DNA of 54,109 nt from Bacillota bacterium (GTDB taxonomy: Bacteria > Bacillota > Clostridia > Lachnospirales > Lachnospiraceae): assembly GCA_029779695.1 (NCBI GenBank), contig JAKPAB010000274.1, positions 1 to 54,109 on the forward strand, written 5' to 3'. The notes under the pieces were generated by a model that searched no databases, was not told the origin of the DNA, and was given only the letters and a program-made list of their open reading frames with translations. How positions within the stretch are numbered: the stretch's first letter is position 1; every line of letters begins with the position of its first letter. The translations under genes and the position numbers were made by a program. This document shows positions 1 to 8,934 of the stretch, piece after piece.

Positions 1-222
1 TCTCAGCGTACAGCATCATTAATGTATGCAGATCAAATTATCGTTATGGAGGACGGTATGATAGCAGCAATTGGTACACATGAGAAATTGATCGCATCTT
101 GCGAGGTTTATCAGGAGATTTATTACTCACAATTTAAGAAAGAGGAAACAAAGAACAAGAAGTTGAATGTATCTAATAATGATATTGCAATTAATATAAA
201 AGAAAGTGAGGAGAATGCATAA
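1..222 (+). CDS. ABC exporter half-transporter, C-terminal fragment (5' end outside window)
   Basis: The reading frame is open from base 1 and ends at the TAA at 220-222, so only the last 73 residues of an ATPase/permease subunit are visible. They start in the H-loop region and continue with the usual ADQIIVMEDG and GTHEKLI strands. The H-loop reads SQRTAS where the canonical form is AHRLST, so the switch His is Gln. That is typical of the subunit carrying the degenerate nucleotide site in TM287/288- or BmrCD-type heterodimeric exporters. The stop overlaps the ATG of the next gene by one base (TAATG), which implies translational coupling with its partner. Substrate unknown. Confidence 0.85.
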   Translation, partial: SQRTASLMYADQIIVMEDGMIAAIGTHEKLIASCEVYQEIYYSQFKKEETKNKKLNVSNNDIAINIKESEENA

Positions 223-1982
223 TGAAAAAGCAAAAAATGAGTCAATCCTCACAGAAAGCAATTATTTTAAAAGTATTAAAAAGAATTAAGAAATATTGGG
301 GGTTTTTAGTTTTATCTATTATGATGGCAGTAGTAACGGTTGTTTCAACATTATATGTACCAATTTTAATAGGTAATGCAATTGATTATATAATAGGACC
401 GGATCAGGTTGTATTTGCAAAGATCATAAAGATTTTAATTCAAGTCGGTGTGATTGTGGGAATCACTGCATTCTCACAATGGATCATGAATATCTGTAAT
501 AATAAAATAACCTATCATGTGACGAGAGATATCCGAGATGAGGCATTTGAGAAGATTGAGATCCTGCCGTTAAATTATATTGATTCCCATTCCTATGGAG
601 GAATCATCAGCCGTGTTATCGCGGATGTGGACCAGTTCGCGGACGGACTGTTAATTGGATTTACACAGTTTTTCACAGGTATCCTTACTATATTTGGAAC
701 GCTGATCTTTATGCTTCGAATAGACGTTAGGATTACTCTTGTAGTTGTTTTGATCACGCCGGTTTCTCTCTTCGTAGCAAATTTTATTGCGAAAAAAACA
801 TATTTGATGTTTAAGAAACAGTCAGAAGTGCGAGGAGAGCAGACTTCTATAATAGATGAAATGATTGATGGACAGAAAGTGGTACAGGCATATGCATATG
901 AAGATCAAGCATTGCAGAAGTTTGATGAAGTTAATGACAGGCTTGAAAAGTGTTCGTTAAAGGCAATATTTTTCTCATCTATTACGAATCCTGCGACTAG
1001 ATTTGTCAACAGTCTTGTATATGCAGGCGTGGCTGTTTCCGGCGCATTTGTTGCCATTAATGGTGGGATATCAGTTGGACAGTTGTCCTGTTTTCTTAGT
1101 TATGCCAATCAGTATACCAAGCCTTTCAATGAAATATCAGGTGTCGTTACAGAATTGCAGAATGCACTTGCGTGTGCTTCACGAATATTCGAGCTGATTG
1201 AGGAAGATCCAGAAGTTCCAGAAGTAAATGATGCAGTATCATTATCCAATGTGGACGGAAGTGTATCTATTGAAAATGTCACATTTTCATATTCGGATGA
1301 CATAAAACTCATCGAGGATTTTAACCTGAATGTAAGACCAGGACAAAGAGTGGCGATCGTAGGACCAACCGGATGTGGAAAGACAACAATGATCAATTTA
1401 TTGATGCGGTTCTATGATGTAAAAAAAGGAAGTATATCAATCTCTGGAATTGACATCAGGGATATGACAAGAGAATCATTGAGAAATGCCTACGGAATGG
1501 TATTGCAGGACACTTGGTTAAAAGCTGGTACTATTCGTGAAAATATTATTATGGGCAAGCCGGATGCAACAAAAGAAGAGATCATAGCGGCATCCAAAGC
1601 GTCACACTCCTATGAGTTTATTAAACGTTTATCAAATGGATTTGATACAGAGATAGAGGAAGACGGTGGTGAGCTATCACAAGGTCAGAAACAGCTTTTG
1701 TGTATCACCAGAGTAATGCTTAGCCAGCCACCAATATTAATACTCGATGAAGCAACGTCATCTATAGATACAAGAACGGAAATTAAAATTCAGAATGCCT
1801 TTGCAGAGCTGATGAAGGGAAGAACAAGTTTTATCGTTGCACATCGATTATCAACGATTCAGTCTGCAGACATAATTTTAGTTATGAAAAATGGAAAAGT
1901 AATAGAGCAGGGGAATCATGAAGAGCTACTTGCACAGAATGGTTTCTATTATAATCTGTATAATAGTCAGTTCCAACATTAA
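222..1982 (+). CDS. ABC transporter ATP-binding protein/permease (heterodimer partner)
   Basis: A 586-residue half-exporter: an N-terminal membrane domain (about residues 25-320, several hydrophobic helices) is followed by a nucleotide-binding domain. Visible motifs are Walker A GPTGCGKTT (about 381), signature LSQGQ (about 485), Walker B ILILDEATSSID with the catalytic Glu (about 505-515), and the H-loop AHRLST. The signature LSQGQ in place of LSGGQ, with an intact Glu and His, is typical of the catalytically competent subunit of heterodimeric exporters. This complements the degenerate upstream subunit, whose stop codon overlaps this start. It probably exports a drug-like or peptide/lipid substrate across the plasma membrane; specificity cannot be read from sequence. 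Confidence 0.93.
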   Translation: MKKQKMSQSSQKAIILKVLKRIKKYWGFLVLSIMMAVVTVVSTLYVPILIGNAIDYIIGPDQVVFAKIIKILIQVGVIVGITAFSQWIMNICNNKITYHVTRDIRDEAFEKIEILPLNYIDSHSYGGIISRVIADVDQFADGLLIGFTQFFTGILTIFGTLIFMLRIDVRITLVVVLITPVSLFVANFIAKKTYLMFKKQSEVRGEQTSIIDEMIDGQKVVQAYAYEDQALQKFDEVNDRLEKCSLKAIFFSSITNPATRFVNSLVYAGVAVSGAFVAINGGISVGQLSCFLSYANQYTKPFNEISGVVTELQNALACASRIFELIEEDPEVPEVNDAVSLSNVDGSVSIENVTFSYSDDIKLIEDFNLNVRPGQRVAIVGPTGCGKTTMINLLMRFYDVKKGSISISGIDIRDMTRESLRNAYGMVLQDTWLKAGTIRENIIMGKPDATKEEIIAASKASHSYEFIKRLSNGFDTEIEEDGGELSQGQKQLLCITRVMLSQPPILILDEATSSIDTRTEIKIQNAFAELMKGRTSFIVAHRLSTIQSADIILVMKNGKVIEQGNHEELLAQNGFYYNLYNSQFQH

Positions 1983-2047
1983 AAAGATGGAATCTGATTT
2001 TTATAAAATAGACCGGTATTCGCTTTTCTTTTACTAATCTCGAGAAA

Positions 2048-2074
2048 TTAGCACTCAACAGTTGACAGTGCTAA
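2048..2074 (+). promoter_or_regulatory. CIRCE operator (HrcA site) overlapping the clpB promoter
   Basis: TTAGCACTC, a 9-base spacer and CAGTGCTAA match the CIRCE consensus (TTAGCACTC-N9-GAGTGCTAA) with one mismatch. A perfect -35 TTGACA (2062-2067) lies inside the element, and TACAAC (2085-2090) follows after 17 bases as a plausible -10. HrcA binding would therefore block the promoter. It lies 137 bases upstream of the clpB start, implying heat-shock control by HrcA. Confidence 0.93.
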
Positions 2075-2210
2075 CAAACAATGATACAACTAATTCATAC
2101 GAGAATAATTATAGACAGCATGAATAGGGAACTGCATTAACAGTGCCTTATATATAAAAATTTTCATATTATATTAGTGTTTCATGAATAATGAAGGAAG
2201 GGAGAAACAT

Positions 2211-4796
2211 ATGAATATACAGAAATTTACACAGAAATCTATGGAAGCTATGCAGAATTGTGAGGCATACGCATCGGAATATGGTAATCAGGAGATTACA
2301 GAGGAACATATGCTGCTGGCTCTGTTAGAACAGCAGGATGGACTCATCCCAAAGCTCATAGAGAAAATGGGAATCGATTTAAATTATTTTAAAAATGATG
2401 CCCAGAACATGGTGGCAGGACTTACCAAAGTAAGTGGCGGTGGTCAGGTATATGTCTCAAGAGAATTAAATGATGCCCTAAACTATGCTGAAAATGAAGC
2501 AAAGGCAATGGGAGATGATTATGTATCGGTAGAACATATCTTTTTGTCGATAATGTCTCATCCGGACAAGGAAATTAAAAATAAGCTCAAGGAATTTGGC
2601 ATCACAAGAGATAGATTTTTAGAGTCCCTTTCTACAGTCAGAGGCAACCAGAGAGTAACATCAGATAATCCGGAAGCTACCTATGGTACGTTGGAGAAGT
2701 ATGGCTATGACATAGTTGAGAGAGCAAGAGATGGCAAGCTTGATCCTGTGATCGGACGAGATTCGGAGATCAGAAATATAATAAGGATCTTATCCAGAAA
2801 GACAAAAAACAATCCTGTTCTGATAGGTGAGCCTGGCGTTGGTAAAACGGCAGCAGTTGAAGGACTTGCAGAGAGGATCGTCAAGGGAGATGTACCGGAT
2901 ACTCTAAAGGACAAGAGAATATTTGCGTTGGATATGAGCGCATTGGTAGCAGGTGCAAAATACAGAGGCGAATTCGAGGAGAGACTGAAAGCTGTTCTAA
3001 AGGATGTCAAAGAATCCAATGGCGAGATAATTCTGTTTATAGATGAGCTTCATACTATAGTCGGAGCCGGCAAAACAGATGGCGCAATGGATGCAGGCAA
3101 CATGCTAAAGCCAATGCTGGCAAGAGGAGAGCTGCACTGCATCGGAGCCACAACGCTTAACGAATATAGAGAATATATCGAAAAAGATTCTGCACTGGCC
3201 AGACGTTTCCAGCCGGTTATGCTGGATGAACCATCGGTAGAAGATACAATAAGTATATTAAGAGGACTCAAGGAAAGATATGAAGTATTCCATGGTGTCA
3301 AGATATCTGATGCCGCCCTTGTTGCAGCAGCTACGCTTTCAGATAGATATATTTCAGACAGATTCCTGCCAGATAAGGCTATCGATCTAGTGGATGAAGC
3401 TTGTGCATCCATCAGAACTGAGCTTGATTCTATGCCTGAGGAAGTGGACGAACTTAACAGAAGAGTGATGCAGTTACAGATCGAAGAGACTGCTCTTAAA
3501 AAAGAAAATGACAATCTGTCCAAGGAGAGATTGTCCAATCTCAGAAAAGAGCTGGCTGAGGAAAAGGATAAGCTCAGCATAATGAAGGCTCAGTGGGAAA
3601 ACGAAAAGAGCTCAGTCACTGGGGTATCGGCTATTCGAGAGGAAATAGAAAAAGTAAAAAATGAAATAGAGACAGCCAAACAGAATTATGATCTGGACAA
3701 GGCAGCTGAACTTCAGTATGGCAAGCTCCCGGAGCTTACTGGGAAGCTCGAACAGGAAGAGCAAAAACTAAAAGGCAAGGATCTGTCCCTTGTTCATGAA
3801 AATGTTACTGAAAATGAAATCGCTGAGATCGTTTCAAGATGGACAGGAATACCAGTAGCAAAACTTAATGAAACTGAGAAAAATAAGATACTTCATTTGG
3901 ACGAAGTCCTAAAGCAAAGAGTAAAGGGTCAGGATGAGGCAATTAATAGAGTTACTGATGCAATTATAAGGTCAAGAGCCGGAATTAAAGATCCTTCCAA
4001 GCCAATAGGATCCTTCCTATTCCTAGGGCCTACCGGCGTAGGCAAAACAGAACTTGCTAAGACGATCGCAGGCACACTTTTTGATAATGAGGACAACATA
4101 ATCAGAATAGATATGACTGAATATATGGAAAAGTATTCAGTGTCTAGACTCATCGGAGCGCCTCCGGGATATGTAGGATATGACGAAGGCGGACAGCTGA
4201 CCGAAGCAGTCAGGAGAAAACCGTACTCAGTGGTTCTTTTTGACGAAGTCGAGAAAGCACATCCCGATGTATTTAATGTGCTTCTACAGGTGCTGGATGA
4301 TGGACGTATCACCGATTCTCAAGGCAGAACGGTAGATTTTAAAAATACGATAATCATAATGACTTCAAACCTGGGAGCAGAGGCTCTTTTGGATGGCATT
4401 GATGAAGAGGGCAGACTGGCTGATGGAACAGAGGATCTGGTCATGGAGCAGGTGAGAGGATATTTCCGCCCTGAATTTATAAACAGATTGGATGAGATCA
4501 TATTCTTTAAACCTCTGGGAAGGGATACAGTCAGAAGCATAATAGAATTGCTTCTTGATAACCTTAATAAGAGACTGTCTGATAAAGAGATCAGTGTAGA
4601 ATTAACAGATGATGCTGTTTCATATCTGATCAGAACCGGCTATGATCCGCTATACGGAGCAAGACCGCTTAGGCGTCTGCTGGAAAAATCAGTAGAGACT
4701 CTAGTCGCAAGGATCGTTTTAAGCGGAAATATCAAGATCGGAGATAAAATCATTATCAGAACTGAAAATGATCAGTTAGTAGGAAAGGTCCAGTAA
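2211..4796 (+). CDS. clpB: ATP-dependent chaperone ClpB
   Basis: An 861-residue Hsp100 disaggregase that threads aggregated proteins through a hexameric ring together with the DnaK system. In order: a Clp N domain (1-145), AAA-1 with Walker A GEPGVGKT (about 206-213), the long coiled-coil M domain (about 400-525, rich in Glu/Lys) that separates ClpB from ClpA/ClpC, AAA-2 with GPTGVGKT (about 606), and the D2-small domain ending in [12 protein letters not shown]. There is no ClpP-binding loop, as expected for ClpB. The ATG at 2211 is preferred to the in-frame ATG at 2184 because GGAAGGGAG lies just before it and the protein then begins [10 protein letters not shown]. The upstream CIRCE operator indicates HrcA control. 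Confidence 0.97.
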   Translation: MNIQKFTQKSMEAMQNCEAYASEYGNQEITEEHMLLALLEQQDGLIPKLIEKMGIDLNYFKNDAQNMVAGLTKVSGGGQVYVSRELNDALNYAENEAKAMGDDYVSVEHIFLSIMSHPDKEIKNKLKEFGITRDRFLESLSTVRGNQRVTSDNPEATYGTLEKYGYDIVERARDGKLDPVIGRDSEIRNIIRILSRKTKNNPVLIGEPGVGKTAAVEGLAERIVKGDVPDTLKDKRIFALDMSALVAGAKYRGEFEERLKAVLKDVKESNGEIILFIDELHTIVGAGKTDGAMDAGNMLKPMLARGELHCIGATTLNEYREYIEKDSALARRFQPVMLDEPSVEDTISILRGLKERYEVFHGVKISDAALVAAATLSDRYISDRFLPDKAIDLVDEACASIRTELDSMPEEVDELNRRVMQLQIEETALKKENDNLSKERLSNLRKELAEEKDKLSIMKAQWENEKSSVTGVSAIREEIEKVKNEIETAKQNYDLDKAAELQYGKLPELTGKLEQEEQKLKGKDLSLVHENVTENEIAEIVSRWTGIPVAKLNETEKNKILHLDEVLKQRVKGQDEAINRVTDAIIRSRAGIKDPSKPIGSFLFLGPTGVGKTELAKTIAGTLFDNEDNIIRIDMTEYMEKYSVSRLIGAPPGYVGYDEGGQLTEAVRRKPYSVVLFDEVEKAHPDVFNVLLQVLDDGRITDSQGRTVDFKNTIIIMTSNLGAEALLDGIDEEGRLADGTEDLVMEQVRGYFRPEFINRLDEIIFFKPLGRDTVRSIIELLLDNLNKRLSDKEISVELTDDAVSYLIRTGYDPLYGARPLRRLLEKSVETLVARIVLSGNIKIGDKIIIRTENDQLVGKVQ

Positions 4797-4839
4797 GACA
4801 GAGGACCAACTAAAAAATTAAAAATCGTGCAAGCTATAG

Positions 4840-4953
4840 AAATGTCTATGACATCCTACTTGCCTCTATTGATAATAAATAGATGAAACTTTGAGATGTT
4901 TCTCGGAGTGTTGTTTATTAGAGGTTTGTAAGGGTATGTCATAGACATTTTTT
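4840..4953 (+). ncRNA. Long rod-like hairpin ending in a T-tract (terminator of clpB or small structured RNA)
   Basis: Bases 4840-4854 are perfectly complementary to 4936-4950 (15 bp, AAATGTCTATGACAT). Further inside, CCTCTA (4863-4868) can pair with TAGAGG (4919-4924), TAATAAA with TTTATTA, and GAAAC with GTTTC at the tip. The result is an interrupted rod of about 110 nt. Six Ts directly follow the closing stem. It is much longer than an ordinary terminator and resembles a compact 6S-like rod, but I cannot assign a family. It could simply be the clpB terminator. Confidence 0.5.
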
Positions 4954-5007
4954 ATGCAAAAGCAGTATATAAATTAATTTTCTTGTTTATTTTTTGCCAT
5001 ATACCTC

Positions 5008-5035
5008 TTGAAAAAAAGTTGTACACATATATAAT
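5008..5035 (+). promoter_or_regulatory. Putative sigma-A promoter
   Basis: TTGAAA (5008-5013), a 16-base spacer and TATAAT (5030-5035). It would give the aminotransferase gene an untranslated leader of about 330 bases, or transcribe a short unannotated RNA. Confidence 0.5.
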
Positions 5036-5372
5036 AGAAAATGAATTATCAAAAAGCTAGAAATTCATTTTTGCCAAATATAAGCGTAAAAATAATGCAA
5101 AAATGAAGCAAAATATTAAATGTAAATTCATTAAAGCTAAATAACAGATATATATAAATAGATATATAAATTAGAAAAAGAGATGAAAATAAATGAAAAT
5201 ATTTTTTTATGTTCTAATTATTTGTATCAGTGAATTAGTAATAGTTGAAGAAAGATAACTAAAAATAATATGGTTATACATTTGAAATGGATGTATGATG
5301 CATACATATTGATGATTTAGTGAAACAAATAGGCAAAAGTAAAACAGAAACTACAGGTTTGGGAGGACAAAG

Positions 5373-6656
5373 ATGCAGTCTTACAGTGAGATGACGCACG
5401 ATGAGCTTTTACGTGAAAGAGAGAGCCTCAGGGCAGCTTATAAAAAATATCAGGAGATGGATCTGACACTTAATATGGCCAGAGGCAAGCCTTCTTCTGA
5501 GCAGCTGGATCTATCAGCAGATCTTCTGACATCAGTCACGGCAGATGATATTACAGATCCTGCTACTGGAATAGATACCAGGAACTATGGCGGCGTGGAT
5601 GGTCTCCCTGAGGCTAGAGCGCTTATCGCATCGATGATAGATGCCAAGCCTGAGCAGGTTATCGTGTATGGCAATTCTAGCTTAAATATCATGTTCGATA
5701 CAGTGGCCAGAGGAATGTTAAAGGGATATATGGGAAGTACACCTTGGGCAAAGCTCCCTGAGGTAAAATGGATATGTCCTTGTCCAGGTTATGACAGACA
5801 CTTTGGTGTGACGGAGTACTTTGGCATCCAGATGATAAATGTACCTATGTATGAGCATGGTCCTGATATGGATATGATCGAAGAACTCGTAAAAGACCCT
5901 GCTGTTAAGGGATGCTGGTGTGTTCCCCTTTATTCCAATCCACAAGGTTATATATATTCAGATGAAACAGTTAAAAGGTTTGCGGCTCTTGAACCTGCAG
6001 CAGAGGACTTTAGGATATTTTGGGATAATGCATACTGTGTTCACCATCTATATGATGAGCCTGATAAACAGGGCAAGATCCTAAATATTTTGGAAGAATG
6101 CGAAAAAGTCGGTCATCCAGATATGGTTTTTGAATTTGCATCGACCTCCAAGATAAGCTTTGCAGGTGCAGGAATTGCCGGAATGGCAACGTCCATTGCT
6201 AATAGAGAAGATACGATCAAGGCTCTTAGTGCTCAGACAATAGGCTATGATAAGGTTAACCAGCTTCGTCATGTTAAATTTTTAAAGGACAGAGAAGGCA
6301 TTAGGCATCAGATGTCTAAGCATGCAGAGTCTCTTCGCCCGAAATTCGAAGCATTACTCAATATATTATATGAAGAACTTACAGGCAGAGATGCCGGTGA
6401 GTGGACCGAGCCATTGGGAGGTTATTTTGTGACCTTTACTACCAAGCCCAATCTGGCTTCAGAAGTTATAAAGATGGCAAAAGAAGTTGGAGTTACCTTA
6501 ACAGGTGCTGGGGCCCCTTTCCCCTATCACTGTGATCCGGAAAATTCCATCATTCGTCTGGCTCCTTCGTACCCTAAAGAAGAGGAGCTGGAAATGGCCA
6601 TCAAAATATTTGCCACATGCGTACGCCTGGCAACTGTTGAAAAACTGCTTGGATGA
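5373..6656 (+). CDS. Aspartate aminotransferase, AspT-type (PLP fold type I)
   Basis: A 427-residue PLP enzyme expected to interconvert aspartate/2-oxoglutarate and oxaloacetate/glutamate. The MARGKPS and NYGG segments near the N terminus, and the overall length, match the Asp_aminotransf family (PF12897; Corynebacterium AspT type) better than classical AspC. The Schiff-base lysine is K260 in STSKISFAGAG, preceded by a DNAYCVHHLYD segment that supplies the PLP-contacting Asp/Tyr. The start is supported by GGGAGGA a few bases upstream. It is probably monocistronic: a strong promoter lies between it and the next gene. Substrate assignment rests on family resemblance only. Confidence 0.88.
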   Translation: MQSYSEMTHDELLRERESLRAAYKKYQEMDLTLNMARGKPSSEQLDLSADLLTSVTADDITDPATGIDTRNYGGVDGLPEARALIASMIDAKPEQVIVYGNSSLNIMFDTVARGMLKGYMGSTPWAKLPEVKWICPCPGYDRHFGVTEYFGIQMINVPMYEHGPDMDMIEELVKDPAVKGCWCVPLYSNPQGYIYSDETVKRFAALEPAAEDFRIFWDNAYCVHHLYDEPDKQGKILNILEECEKVGHPDMVFEFASTSKISFAGAGIAGMATSIANREDTIKALSAQTIGYDKVNQLRHVKFLKDREGIRHQMSKHAESLRPKFEALLNILYEELTGRDAGEWTEPLGGYFVTFTTKPNLASEVIKMAKEVGVTLTGAGAPFPYHCDPENSIIRLAPSYPKEEELEMAIKIFATCVRLATVEKLLG

Positions 6657-6710
6657 AAACTGCCTATAAATCCCCTTCAAATTTTGTAAGATTTGGCAGA
6701 TGATTCGCGA

Positions 6711-6739
6711 TTGACAAAAAATTATCAAAACGCTATAGT
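6711..6739 (+). promoter_or_regulatory. Strong sigma-A promoter for the crotonase gene
   Basis: TTGACA (6711-6716), a 17-base spacer and TATAGT (6734-6739): 6/6 and 5/6 consensus matches at ideal spacing, about 90 bases before the crotonase start. Confidence 0.75.
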
Positions 6740-6829
6740 AGAAACAAATGTAATGCGAGTACTTGTTTTGATGTTAAAAACATAGAAGTACACAGAATAT
6801 AAAGAATGTTTTCTAGAAGGGGGAACAAC

Positions 6830-7633
6830 ATGACAGAATTTAAAAATCTGAAGCTTGAAGTGGAAGATGAAATAGCAGTTCTTACGATTTCAAGACCTGG
6901 AGCACTTAATGCACTTAATTCAGAGACACTTGAAGAACTTAATGCTGCACTTACAGAAATCGAACCAAGGGACGATATTAAGGTTGTAATACTGACAGGT
7001 GGTCCTGATAAAAAGGGTAATGAGTTCAAGTCATTTGTTGCAGGAGCTGATATTTCAGAGATGGTCAACTTCACAGCACCTGAGGCAAGAGCTTTCGGGA
7101 TACGTGCTTCAGTTCCCTTCTTTAAGCTTACAAATATGAGACAGGTCACAATTGCAGCTGTTAATGGATTTGCACTTGGTGGCGGATGCGAGATATCTAT
7201 GTCATGTGATATCAGAATTGCTTCTGATAACGCTATTTTTGGTCAGCCTGAGTGCGGTCTGGGAATCATACCCGGATTCGGTGGAACTCAGAAGCTTGCT
7301 CGTCTGGTAGGAATGGGACGTGCCAAGGAGATGATATTTACATGTGATAATATTGATGCTGCAGAGGCATATAGAATCGGTCTTGTTAATAAGGTAGTTG
7401 CCAAGGAAGAACTCATGACAACAGCTAAGGATATGGCTAAAAAGATCATCAAAAAAGGAAGCTACGCCGTATCAGTTGCCAAGGCTGCTATAAACAATGG
7501 TTATGACATGGACATCAAAAATGCAGTCGAGATGGAAGCTAACCTCTTTGGCGTAGTTAATGATACACATGATAAGAAGGAAGGTATGGGCGCATTTCTC
7601 GAGAGAAGAGAAGGCACACTTACAGACTTCTAA
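6830..7633 (+). CDS. Enoyl-CoA hydratase/isomerase family protein (crotonase-like)
   Basis: A 267-residue crotonase-fold protein. The oxyanion-hole segments SFVAGADI and FALGGGCE are present. Both catalytic glutamates are in place, E121 (GGGCEIS) and E141 (PECGLGIIPG), so it should hydrate 2-enoyl-CoA. In anaerobes of this type the usual role is crotonyl-CoA/3-hydroxybutyryl-CoA interconversion in the butyryl-CoA pathway, but no thiolase, hbd or bcd gene is adjacent, so crt is not proven. The ATG at 6830 is chosen over an upstream in-frame ATG (6806) because AAGGGGG at 6817-6823 directly serves it. A small insertion (GPDKKGNEFK) precedes the CoA-binding loop. Confidence 0.9.
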   Translation: MTEFKNLKLEVEDEIAVLTISRPGALNALNSETLEELNAALTEIEPRDDIKVVILTGGPDKKGNEFKSFVAGADISEMVNFTAPEARAFGIRASVPFFKLTNMRQVTIAAVNGFALGGGCEISMSCDIRIASDNAIFGQPECGLGIIPGFGGTQKLARLVGMGRAKEMIFTCDNIDAAEAYRIGLVNKVVAKEELMTTAKDMAKKIIKKGSYAVSVAKAAINNGYDMDIKNAVEMEANLFGVVNDTHDKKEGMGAFLERREGTLTDF

Positions 7634-7656
7634 GATACTTATATAAAATAAATATA

Positions 7657-7697
7657 TAACCTCAAAATAACCTCAAATAACCTCAAATAACATTAAA
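7657..7697. repeat. Short tandem repeat, four units of about 10 bp
   Basis: TAACCTCAAAA, TAACCTCAAA, TAACCTCAAA and a degenerate TAACATTAAA lie in series between the crotonase stop and its terminator. Confidence 0.8.
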
Positions 7698-7736
7698 AAA
7701 AGATGTAAGAATGATAGTCGTTCTTACATCTTTTTT
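7697..7736. terminator. Bidirectional intrinsic terminator (crotonase / proC)
   Basis: AAAGATGTAAGAA (7699-7711) pairs perfectly with TTCTTACATCTTT (7721-7733) across a 9-base loop. An A-run on the left and a T-run on the right let it serve both convergent genes. Confidence 0.93.
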
Positions 7737-7798
7737 ATTGCTTTTGCCAAGCTATGTAACCATTACGTTATGACAAACGGAATTCAAAAACAATATGT

Positions 7799-8647
7799 CT
7801 ATTTACTCATGTCGATCGACTTCATTATAGCAGCATGTATTCCCTCCATAACGGTGCCTCTGAAGCCCATTTCTTCCAGTGCTGCCAGACCTGCAATAGT
7901 GGTTCCACCAGGGGATGTAACGGCATCTTTTAATTCTCCGGGATGTTTGCCGGTCTCTAGAACCATTTTCGCAGAACCTAGAACTGCCTGCGCTGCAAAT
8001 GTGTAGGATTTCTGGCGGGGAAGCCCGGCACGGACTCCCTCATCGGCCATGGCCTCTATCATCATATAGATATAGGCAGGAGATGAACCGCTTACCCCGG
8101 TTACAGCGTCCATGAGATTCTCGGGAATCTCTTCAGATTTGCCGAAACAGTTGAATATTTTTGATGCCAGAGCTTTATTCTCTTCTGTCACGGACTCACT
8201 GTAGGAAAGAGCTGACATAGCCTCACCTACGAGAGCGGGAGTATTGGGCATAGCTCTTACGATCTGAAGATTTTTACTTGCATCAGAATGACCAGAAAAC
8301 TTGTCGCAGCCAATAAGTGAATTATTGATGACTTCAAGGCTCTTACCTGCCATAACAGAGATTATTAGCTGATCAGGGTTGAATAGTGATTTGATAGTAT
8401 CTGATATTTGGCCAAATACAGCAGGTTTGACAGCTATAAAGATCACTTTGGAATTTTTGACGATTTCAGTATTATTAGATTCAATATTTATATTGTACTC
8501 TGATCTCAGACGATTGCGAGTAGCTTCAGAATTAGCGCTTGCAGCTATTTTTTCGGGGACAGACAGTGAAGAACCTATGATACCCTTTAGAATAGCACTT
8601 CCCATATTACCGCATCCTATAAAACCTATTTCATATTTATATGACAT
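7799..8647 (-). CDS. proC: Pyrroline-5-carboxylate reductase
   Basis: A 282-residue enzyme that reduces 1-pyrroline-5-carboxylate to proline with NAD(P)H, the last step of proline synthesis. The N terminus carries the Rossmann motif GFIGCGNMGSAI, followed by the family hallmarks AVKP, MPNTPALVGEAM, and the C-terminal signature region VTSPGGTTIAGL. The start at 8647 is preferred over an upstream in-frame ATG (8689) because GGAGG precedes it by five bases. The gene faces the crotonase gene tail to tail and diverges from the response regulator gene. Confidence 0.96.
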   Translation of the reverse strand: MSYKYEIGFIGCGNMGSAILKGIIGSSLSVPEKIAASANSEATRNRLRSEYNINIESNNTEIVKNSKVIFIAVKPAVFGQISDTIKSLFNPDQLIISVMAGKSLEVINNSLIGCDKFSGHSDASKNLQIVRAMPNTPALVGEAMSALSYSESVTEENKALASKIFNCFGKSEEIPENLMDAVTGVSGSSPAYIYMMIEAMADEGVRAGLPRQKSYTFAAQAVLGSAKMVLETGKHPGELKDAVTSPGGTTIAGLAALEEMGFRGTVMEGIHAAIMKSIDMSK

Positions 8648-8741
8648 AATTACCTCCATAATTTGAATTAATATCAGATCAATGTTCACATGATCTAATT
8701 GCCTGGGAGGATCCCACTGACATCATGAGTATAGCCCATTT

Positions 8742-8769
8742 TTGACATTTTAAAAAGAATGAATAATAT
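8742..8769 (+). promoter_or_regulatory. Putative promoter for the response regulator gene
   Basis: TTGACA (8742-8747), 16 bases, TAATAT (8764-8769) in the 287-bp gap between the divergent proC and the response regulator gene. Nothing else recognisable is in that gap. Confidence 0.45.
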
Positions 8770-8934
8770 TGATTGGAAAATTCAAGAGGTGTATTATTTT
8801 TTTATAAAAAGATGATCTCTCTGCTAGAATCAATAGTATAAATTAAATATAGTCCAAACATAATATAGGTAACTGTAGCTACTGTTTATATTTTTTAGGT
8901 TTAAAACAAACTGTAAAAGAAAGCAGTGAAATAG

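Larger units (their letters stand above)
4797..5372. other. 576-bp gene-free region between clpB and the aminotransferase gene
   Basis: Very AT-rich. It contains the long hairpin at 4840-4953 and a promoter-like sequence at 5008-5035. The rest shows no convincing coding or RNA gene. Short ATG-led frames, such as 21 codons at 5193-5258, lack a ribosome binding site. Confidence 0.7.

Noticed and set aside
3050-3580. 176-codon open frame on the minus strand inside clpB
   Set aside because: Composition is Ser/Leu-rich shadow of the purine-rich clpB coding strand, with no ribosome binding site and no recognisable domain.
5193-5258. 21-codon ORF in the region before the aminotransferase gene
   Set aside because: No ribosome binding site, very AT-rich, length expected by chance.
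7657-7697. Tandem TAACCTCAAA units as a CRISPR-like array
   Set aside because: The units are about 10 bp with no spacers; this is a simple tandem repeat.
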